From Cryptomeria japonica (taxonomy: Eukaryota; Streptophyta; Pinopsida; Cupressales; Cupressaceae), in the NCBI RefSeq assembly GCF_030272615.1, contig NC_081410.1, positions 127,395,140 through 127,459,139 on the forward strand: DNA of 64,000 bases. Direction: 5' to 3'. The notes under the pieces are model-generated. The model was not told where the DNA came from. It did not search any database and was given only the letters and a program-made list of their open reading frames with translations. The translations under genes were made by a program, and so were the position numbers. Below, piece after piece: positions 55,688-64,000 of this stretch (the stretch's first letter is position 1; every line of letters starts with the position of its first letter).

Positions 55688-57889
55688 CTAATGAGGAGAA
55701 TGTGGTCCATCACAAGCAATACACCAAGGAGTATTTTCTATATTATTAACAGTTTTCCCTTTTAAAGGATCTGGTGTGTCTTGGCTTTGGGCAATTTTAG
55801 GCTTCTCAACTTGGGGCTTACCATCCTTCCAATTTGTATTGTATGGCATACCATGTAATCTAGGAGGTCTATTTTGCCAGTTATAATGGGGCTTATCATT
55901 TTTGTTGACCTTAGCAGTCAAATCTTTCATAGTAGTAACCAGTTTTTCTATTTTATCCTCCTCTTTAGCAACTTTGTTAGGTTGTTGTTTGGTTTCATGC
56001 CATAATCTACCATCTGTCCTTCTTCCTAATTTTTCAGACGCTTTTCTATTACTTTCTACATTTATGGAAATTCTAAAGGCATCCCTCAGGTTATGAGGAT
56101 TTTTATCTCTCAAAATATAAGCCATTTTGGAATCAAATGCATTATAGTATGTATTAAGACACATATTATCATCTAGCCTCATTACTTGATACAATCTGTG
56201 CATAGCTTTCTAGAATCTAGCATTGAAATCGGTGACTATTTCATTTTCAGATTTTCTAATGTTATTGAACTCATTCAGCATGAAACTCACATTAGTCTTA
56301 TCACCATACTGTTCTTGAAAGTAGTTTTTAAAATCTTCCCATGAACCTATGCTAGCTACTGGAAGACCTTTGTACCAATCTCTTGCATCATCAACCAGGG
56401 ATTGAACAAACAGTTTCATAATAACATCTTCATCTGCTATCTCATAATCATTTATCAAATCCCCAAAAGATTTCAGATGTTCCTCAGCACTAATCGCATT
56501 GTTCCCAGCAAACTTATGGAGTCTGTCTCTTAACTCAGTAGGAACATGATTTGGATACCCTGGAATCCCATCAAAAAACAATTGCCTATATTGTTCTAGA
56601 TTGATTGGCCTTCTTTGAAAAGGGGAAATAGCACTATTATTTCCCATGATCATTTTAGCTTTTGGGATTGGAGATTGAGATGTTTGGGTGTACTGTTTAT
56701 TTGAGGGTATTTGGCTTACTGAGGCAATATTAGCATGTACTACAGGTTGAGTATTGACCTGAGGAAAAGAGATGTGTTGGGGATTAGGCTTGCTAAGATC
56801 TTCCGATGGGAATGTAATAGGAGGAGCTTTTAAGTAGTTAATCTTTCTTTTAACTTCCTGATTAGCCGCTTCTAACTCAGTCTTTTCCAATTCTATTTGG
56901 AGGTCTTCCTTTTCCTTTCTCATCCTTTCCATCTCTCTCTCATGTGCTAGAATCCTATGAGAAATCCCTTCTGCAGTTTTAGATTCTACTTCATCATCTA
57001 CCCATATCTGTTTTCCTTTGTCTAAATTGACTTTAGGAAGCTGGGAGTTATTAGATACTTCCTTAATTGGCTGGGCTACGGACTTAGAAGCTGGTCTAAT
57101 CTTAGGGATTAAGATCTCCCTAATCACTGGTCCTTCTTCATCACTTTTTTCTTTTTCCTTAGCAAGCACTTCAAGATCAGCTATCTGTCTAAGTAGCCTA
57201 TCTCTCTCCATCAATTTGGCTTTAACTTCCTTTTCCTTATTTGCCTCCTTTTGGACTCTTAGGGAGATTAAATGATGGACTCTTTTGTTTAAATCTTCAA
57301 TCTCTTGAGACATTTTATCCTCATCAGGGTAGTTTTCTTCAGAGTCTGATGCATTAATTTGATCTATGTCAATTAAGCTAATGTTCCCATCTATTGTCCT
57401 AGGAACAGAGTGCCTAATTGCATTTGAACTGGTTCTATCTTTTGCAGAAACACTAACATGAGATAGATCTCGATTTAAAATAGGTGCATCATCAATATTT
57501 CCAAACAATCCTGAATGGAAACCTAAAATATCATGCTCTGAATCTCTAGAAGATGAATTTGACTTTGCATAGATAGGTCGATCAGGCATCTTACCAGTAT
57601 TATTGTTTTTCTGCACCCACGCAGTATTTGATGGCTCATGCATCACAGATCTCTTCTGGCCTCTTCGTGACTGTTCTGGCAGACCTTCTTGCAAGGTTTC
57701 ACGAGGATGTTTCTTCATGAATGATCTTGTGTTCTTATTTCCTTGCATCTCGCTTGTCTTTCTTTTAGAAAATTTGTATCTCACAAGGACTGGTTCAAAA
57801 GTAACAGAGTCGCCACCCACAAAACTATGGGAAAAATGAAAACAAGCAGTCTTACCCACAAACATACAACAATATTCTCCACAAGTCAC
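55688..57889 (-). pseudogene. Gag of the giant element
   Basis: The frame opens at 57,889; the likely Gag start is the in-frame ATG at 57,748 (MQGNKNTRS). It has a long coiled-coil N-half (EREMERMRKEKEDLQIELEK), then the retrotransposon Gag core (LFVQSLVDDARDWYKGLPVA, SWEDFKNYFQEQYGDK). A TAG at 56,210 breaks the core. The zinc knuckle is at its end: CIACDGPHSPH, stop (55,688), C. This is a CX2CX3HX4C-like variant in which Gln became TAG. Confidence 0.9.
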
Positions 57890-57924
57890 GACACAGATCT
57901 GTGTTTATATCTTTGTTATAACTC

Positions 57925-57943
57925 TCCCCAGTGGAGTCGCCAC
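57925..57943 (-). other. Primer-binding site, Arg-tRNA-like
   Basis: The minus strand reads GTGGCGACTCCACTGGGGA, 3 nt after the LTR end. The form TGGCGACTC...CTGGGGA is that of Ogre/Tat-type elements, assigned to Arg tRNA. This anchors the 5' LTR edge at 57,947. Confidence 0.85.
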
Positions 57944-58887
57944 TTTTGTTGTCCTCAAAATCTAATTCCGTTCAATGTCCTTAGAATAATATGATCTAAG
58001 CTGGGTGCAGAGGAGACATCAAAGATAAGGAAATTCCAGAGACAACATATGACAAGGTTTGATTAGACCTTCTACACTTCGGGCTTCCTTGGAGCCCAGG
58101 TGGGTATACCTTTGTGAATTAACTTCACACTTTTAAAACAATGAACCCACAACAAACCAGTCCAGAAAACCAGTGGATTTGTTCACCTTGAAATCAACTG
58201 AAAACAAATCATGGAAACTATACTTAACTTCATCATTTTGATCAACAAAGTATGCAATAAACAACCTCGATTAATACCAGTGCCTTATCCAAGGTTACAG
58301 AGTCATCTAAACTCAAATAAAACTCCTGAAACAATATATCTTTATGCTTCCCTTCGGCTTGGTTTCCACTTAATCCTTATATATGCCTGACACATACAAG
58401 AATTCAATCATTCCAGACTAAGCTATGGTTCTCAAAATTCAAAGTTTCCTTCCAAAGAATTTACTGGTATAAGTGATCCCGCGTATTTAATTTCCCTCCT
58501 AAAGAGAAAAGCTAACAAACACTTATACTGAGATTGCTTTGCCATTCCGTTTAAACTAAACAACCCTAGATTATTCAGAATAAAGACAGTTAATAAATTT
58601 GTGAACAAACTTGAAGACAACACAAAGCTTTACTCAAAACCGATGGCCTGTATATTGATATTCATTTCAAGAAGTATTACAAGAAATTCTGATTCTCTAT
58701 TTAAACATTGGAAAAGCTCAGATAAATTTCTGTAGCGTTTTCTTACAAAAATTTTGTGATCCCTCTCCCTCTAGTCCTGGTATCCATTTATAACAATAAT
58801 GGATGCACAAAGCTTCGGACTTCTAGAGGAGAGTTTGTTACAATTATTTCAAAAATTGAAGAGATTACAATTTTTGTGTAAAAGCAG

Positions 58888-61800
58888 TTATGCGCTCTTT
58901 TCAGCCTCTACAGTTTGTTCAACAGGTTGTTCGGTTGCAACCTCTTCTATCTTTTCAGGGGTGCTCTCCAACTGCTCCGGATCATGGGTGGAATATTTAA
59001 CTTCCCACTCATTATATGTCTCTTCTGTCGGCCATGAAAAATTAATCACATTATCTTTAATTTTAGTCAACCTTGTCCAAGAATTTCTCAGTTTGTTGAC
59101 TTCTGAGTTAAGAAACCTATAATGTGATTTAATTTTTTCTATTTCCTGTATTGTTATAACAAAGAAAGAGGTATCATCAAGATCAATGATTCCCTTAACC
59201 CTTGCTGATAATTTGACTTCTATCTCTTTAAGCCATATTTGCTTGTCTTTCAATTGATCTGGGTTGACAAAAATTCCTGGGAGCAACTCAAAAACTTGAT
59301 CAGCATATTTCTTCTTGCATAGATTGACCTTTCTATCCACATTATCTACATCTGCTGCCAATTGCATTAAAACTTTAGCGACATCAGAAGTGGATTTGAT
59401 AATGGGATTGGCTCTTGCTTCATCACAGGATACACTCATAAACTCTAGATCTTGCTCCCTAGGCCTCCATTTGTCAAAAATGGGTGTCAAAATGGCTTTA
59501 TCTCTCCTCAGTTCATTCCATATCTCCATAACTTTTCCCACACTATTGTAAAGCAATGAGGCATTTATCGTATCTGCAAAACTGGAGATTGTGGCCCTTA
59601 CCTTTTCCTCATACTTCCCTGCATACAAAGCCTGAGCTTGCTTCAGGTTTTCTAGTTCTTGAGGAGTAATCTCAATCATTTGGGAGCTGGAAGGTGCTGG
59701 AGATGGTGGAAATTAGATGATAGGCCTTGTAGGTGGAGGTCTTGCAGGAGAGGAGGAAATCATCAATGTTGAAGACAAACCCTGTTGGTGCTGTCCCATC
59801 AGCTGGCTCTGCAACTTGGCAATGATGCTATCTTTGCCCCTTACCTCCTCCTTGGCACTGTTAACTATTTCCAACTTAATTTGGAGGGCCTCCTTTTCTT
59901 TAGCTTCCTTCTCAGCCATTGCAACACTGAATTTTGCGGTTTCTAGCATAGTGCTAGCAGCCTCTACTACCCCTGTACTCTGCACTCTTTTTACCATCAA
60001 TCCACCAAGGTGACTTGGTCCTGGGGTGTCTTTTCCTTTCTTGCCCTCATTTCTCTTGAGGGACCACATAACTAGTGCAGCATTATCCTTATTGAATGTA
60101 ACCCTTTCCATGGGTTTAGTTTCTTTTCTTACTGCATCTAGCACCAGAGCTTCAGCAATATCCCACTCTGGTAAGATGAGCACTCCAGCTTGTGCTACTA
60201 GATCTCTTCCTTGTTCAGGAGTGATGGTTTTGAATTCTTCCATCATCTCCTGTTTTATTTCCTCCTCCACTGAGGCTGGATCTTTATCAGGCTGCTCAGC
60301 CTTTCTTGTCTCACATCTAGCATTATATCTATCTATATGCTGTTTCCAAATGAACTGCATAAATTCTTCTGATGTGACAAAGTTGTCATCAGCTAAAAAG
60401 GCACTACTTGCCTTTTTTATCTCAGGATCCCACTCCTGGCCTTTAAGTTCAGTTGAGGTAATGTCCATTTCAGCTTCAATGGGCTCTTCTGGCATCCCTT
60501 CTTCCACTTCATCATAAGTGTATGTAATCTCCCCCAAGCTGCCCAACTGCAAGAGGTGTGCAGCTGCTGCTTGTTCATCTCCTATGTGAATAGGGGATTG
60601 GGATGGGGAATACAAGGGTGTATCTAATTTCACTTCCTTCCCCACCCTTTGCTTCTTTGGGCTGTCTTGGATGTCAATGACATCTTGTATCTTCCTCTTT
60701 CCTTTTGATGCAGAGGGCTCCCCTGTTGTGGGTACCAGCACACTATAACCTGATTTCTTTTGCAGTGTGTAATCACCAGGAGGAATTGCTTTGGTGGAAG
60801 CTGACCTGCTCAAGATCACTCTGGCCTTTTCAAGGTCACTTTTAATCACAACCTCCCTCTTCTCCTTTAGTGTTTGCATTACATCTTCAAAGCAAACAAT
60901 CAAAAACTTTATTTTTTCTTCAAATGGGAAGAAACTAGACAAAGGGTCATAGCTAGCATCAAATTGATGCACAAAATCCAAGGCTTTCTTATAAGCCACC
61001 CACTTTTCTTTCCTTAATTCCTACTCATCTAAATCAAATTCATTTCGATGAGATCTTCAGGAAATTGAAATTGATGAGGCCTTCCTCTGCATGCTACCTT
61101 CTTCCTGAACATACCATTGAAAAAGTCCTCCAGATCAGCACACCGAGACACTGCAATGGATAAATGGTAAGGTTTGAGGAAATCCTCAAAGCAATTCCAG
61201 CCTCCCTTTGTAATTACGAATTGGTGGGCTATGGTAGCTGCAGGGAAAATGGTCCCTTTACCTCTACCTGTTAACTCTGCCTCTTGTAGGCCACCAATTT
61301 GTCTAAGGATCTCAACTATTCCCACTTTGAGAGGGACCTGGTAAGGTAACAAAAATGGAGTACCCCTAAAACCAAAAACTCTGAAAACTGTGGAGACTGG
61401 ATATAAGTACATGTCGCCCCAGTTATGAACAATTTTGATGTTCTCTGCGAATTCTTTTGGCCTTATGAATTCCAGAAGAACCTTGGGGACTCTTGGGTTA
61501 TCAGAGCAAAGGAGAGTCCTTATTTTAGATGCAAAATATTTATCAAACTTTAGGAAACTAGCATCCTCTCTGTCCCATGACAACACAATACTCCATAATT
61601 GTATCGACATTTTCTCTCCTTCCTTTTCTTTAACCAGGTCTAGTCCACTAGCGAAATAATCACCACCTTTGAAGAGAAAAAGGTGCATTAAGAGTGAATA
61701 CCATCTGAAAGGTCTATCCACCTTTCCATTTTTTATTCCTATCAACCCTCCATGGATAGCATCGGCAATGTAAGAAGCATAATCGAATGTGATAGCAAGA

Positions 61801-62516
61801 GAAGGATTCAAAATCTGAACAATCATTAGCAAGTAATGATTTGACATATTTGCTTCAGCATCCTCTCCTAGAACTTGGCAAAGTGCCCAATACATTCCTT
61901 TAGCCCTTAAGGTAAACATACTCAATGAAAAAGGCTCTTGTGTGTTGGGCCCTACAACTGCTAACCCTCCTATTTTCAGAAAAAGTTCTTTAAGAGGCCC
62001 ATTCCTAAGCTGACTCCTTTGTGCACTGTACACTTGGGCTAATGATGTGAAATTTATGGGTTCTAGGAAGTTTGTGAACTCATTAAGCCCAAATGTTGTT
62101 CTTAATTCTTCCACATTGATTTCCACAAGGGTTTTCCCATTTACATCCCGGATGCATCTTGTGACTGAATCATAGTTCAATGCCATTTGGGTTAGCAAGT
62201 CTATATCCATGAATACCCTTGGGACTACTAATTTCCCAACATCTAGTTCCCAAATACTGTTTTGAGGAGCAGGAGAATTCCTCATTGCAAATCCGATTCT
62301 AAACAGCCCCAACCTGGACAATCCAATCTGTGGGTCTCTCAACCAATTACCTTTGTCATACAATCCTTCTCCTATCTTTAGATGGGGAGCCCTGGGCACT
62401 AACTCTTTGGCCTTTGATGCCTGGTTAGTTGACAATGTCAACTGTTCTAAAAAATCATCACATACACTTCTTTCTAAATAATCAACCTTTCTGGAAAATT
62501 CCCTTTTAAGAGCCAT
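58888..62516 (-). pseudogene. LTR-borne accessory ORF, 5' LTR copy
   Basis: Same protein as at 45,169-48,794, starting at ATG 62,516. Lesions differ from the other copy: a 1-bp deletion near 61,046, a TAG at about 61,022-61,025 (CAG in the other copy) and a TAA near 59,713 (GAA in the other copy). A 12-bp in-frame deletion lies near 59,862. It keeps the 16 bp lost from the 3' LTR copy and has Gln where that copy has its stop. On the genomic RNA this ORF would precede the primer-binding site and gag, an unusual place for a coding region. Confidence 0.85.
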
Positions 62517-63039
62517 TTGAAAATGCAAGAAAATGAATACACTCTTAAACAATCCTGCAACACGAGAATGATTTTTATTTAAAACACCACACAAGAATTG
62601 CTACAAAACATGAAAGAACCTGATGCTTGCTTGAAGGAATTTGCTCTGCAACTGAACCGCTTGCTCTGTATCTGAAAAAGATAACTCTGCGTCTGCTCTT
62701 CTGCAAAATCTTTTCAAAGATATCTTCACTTGGTTGTTAGGAAATAAAATACTTGTACTCTGGGCCTTAACTATAACATTGATTCCGCATGCTTCGGCCG
62801 TCCCTTCAAAATTGAATTCATACGAGAATTCATATTTTTAGCTCCAACGGGTCACAACATTCCTGCAAGTGTTTCACTGTTACCTTTTCGTTATTGATGA
62901 CTTTGTCTTTGGTCTGGGTCCCCCTTTTCTATTGGCTACATAATACCATGTGGCACCCTACCATTGGCCTTAAAAATCCCTTCGCATTCCACTTGATACT
63001 AACCGCGTGTCTTTCTTTTTACTGTGACGGGCCCACATT

Positions 63040-63760
63040 TTCTTTTTTGACCATGTCATCATCATGACACATGGACGGCTCTTGTTAACTCTCGCTATTT
63101 CGCGGGCTTAAAGAGTGAGTATTTTACCCTTGCGAAATAGCGCGGGCCGTTGGATCATCCCTCAAGTTGATCACTAATTAATCATTTTTTAAAAAGGTTC
63201 TCAGGAATGGTGGGCCCACTGGCTCATCACTAACACCTGGCATCCAGTCACCTGCGGCACTGATTTGTCGCTCTGTCATTCACCAAAAGGAAACCACGAG
63301 GGGTCCCACTTTCATCTGAACAGGTCTATCTCTCATGTCATCATCATGACATGTGGACTGCTCACATTAACTCTCGCTATTTCGCGGGCCTAAAGGGTGA
63401 GCATTTTACCCTTGCAAAATAGTGGCGACCGTCGGATCATCTCTGTAGTTGATCGGCATTTAATCTTTTGAAAAGGCTCTCAGGAATGGTGGGCCTGCTG
63501 ACTCGTCACGAACACATGGCATCCTTATCACTCACGGAGCTGATTTGTTATTTTCTTATTTGCCAAAAAGGAACCATAGGGACCCACATTTTCCTTTTAG
63601 ATCGCGTGTCATCATGACACGTGGATGGTTCTTGTTCATTCTCACTATTTCGCGGGCATAAGGAGTGAGCACTTTACCCTTGCGAAATAGCACGGGCCGT
63701 TGGATCATCTCTTAAGTTGATCGGCATTTAATCTTCTGAAAAGGCTCTCATAAGATGTGG
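63040..63760 (-). repeat. U3 array of palindromes with E2F-like cores (5' LTR)
   Basis: Three units are visible: CGCTATTTCGC/GCGAAATAGCG at 63,093-63,142, a unit with a decayed right arm from 63,375, and CACTATTTCGC/GCGAAATAGCA at 63,643-63,692. TTTCGCGG is kept in all three left arms. G-box CACGTG occurs at 63,618. The palindrome GTGTCATCATGACAC adjoins that G-box. Confidence 0.85.
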
Positions 63761-64000
63761 GCCCGTTGACCCGTCATGGACACCTGGGCCTTGTCACTTT
63801 CAGAGCTGACTTGTCACTCTGTCATTTGCTAGAAGGAGCCACGAGGTCTCAATAAATTGTTAACAGCTGTACCTGCCAGGTCATCTCCACCTGCGACCCG
63901 ACTCATCTCTGGGGCCCACTTTGAACCTTTAATCCTAACCTGCTGACTATGGTGACTTGTGCCACGTGCTACCTTTTAATACGCCAGAAGAAAGCCATGA

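Larger units (their letters stand above)
44228..64000 (-). mobile_element. Very large LTR retrotransposon (Ty3/gypsy, OTA/Tat-like) with ORF-bearing LTRs
   Basis: On the minus strand the order is 5' LTR (57,947 to beyond 64,000), primer-binding site, gag, protease, archaeal-type RNase H, RT, RNase H, integrase, 3' LTR (44,228-50,530). The two LTRs are collinear with an offset of 13,719 bp and by eye differ by only a few percent. Both begin (plus strand) TGTT at 44,228/57,947. If the right LTR is as long as the left, the element is about 20 kb. The extra RNase H, lack of chromodomain and Arg-tRNA-like primer-binding site point to the Tat side of the non-chromoviruses. The right target duplication is outside the window; the left flank is CAAGG. 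It is recent relative to its neighbours but disabled. Confidence 0.92.
57947..64000 (-). repeat. 5' LTR, cut by the window edge
   Basis: Collinear with 44,228-50,280 over its visible 6,054 bp. It carries the second copy of the LTR-borne ORF and three of the four palindromes. About 250 bp should remain beyond the edge. Confidence 0.9.

Noticed and set aside
1-64000. tRNA, rRNA or snRNA genes
   Set aside because: None recognised on either strand by eye; the only tRNA-related signals are primer-binding sites of LTR elements. A tRNAscan run would settle this.

Overview
The window looks like nuclear DNA of a large, repeat-rich seed plant, most likely a gymnosperm. It is AT-rich, holds one multi-exon host gene, and is otherwise filled with nested and decayed LTR retrotransposons and DUF4283-type (LINE-like) remnants. 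Many of the LTRs are rich in CCGGT. The species call is an inference from this style only. No bacterial, organellar or RNA genes were seen.

Layout. 1-4.6 kb: a degenerate Ty3/gypsy chromovirus (+). 4.6-12.5 kb: a Ty1/copia element (-) whose integrase is replaced by a 2.4-kb 3' piece of another LTR element, and whose gag region carries a 298-bp MITE. 13-18.2 kb: a decayed DUF4283/CCHC ORF (-) split by two solo LTRs in opposite orientation, each with a 5-bp target duplication. 18.76-22.22 kb: the only intact host gene, a four-exon exostosin-family (GT47) glycosyltransferase. 22.3-26.1 kb: AT-rich DNA and a decayed copia (+). 27.2-29.6 kb: a decayed plant-mobile-domain-like ORF with an acidic tail and a tandem duplication. 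29.6-32.4 kb: a 5'-truncated LTR element between two 166-bp direct repeats. 32.9-38.6 kb: a second DUF4283 remnant, then an LTR lying between a primer-binding site and a polypurine tract, then copia pol (-). 38.6-41.6 kb: a decayed accessory protein (+). 42.5-44.2 kb: nested LTR pieces.

The most notable object is the element from 44,228 to beyond the right edge (-), about 20 kb if both LTRs are equally long. Its internal region is a single-frame gag-protease-archaeal-type RNase H-RT-RNase H-integrase polyprotein of about 2.3 thousand codons, broken only by seven TAG/TGA stops. Each LTR is about 6.3 kb and carries, in the sense direction, its own ORF of about 1.2 thousand codons for an uncharacterised protein. 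The two LTR copies are broken at different places, so the ORF was probably open when the element inserted. The block at 38.6-41.6 kb is a diverged relative of the same protein on the other strand. The U3 part of these LTRs holds a tandem array of long palindromes, each with an E2F-like TTTCGCGG core and often a G-box nearby. Together these suggest a retrotransposon lineage with an LTR-borne accessory gene and a host-factor-responsive promoter.
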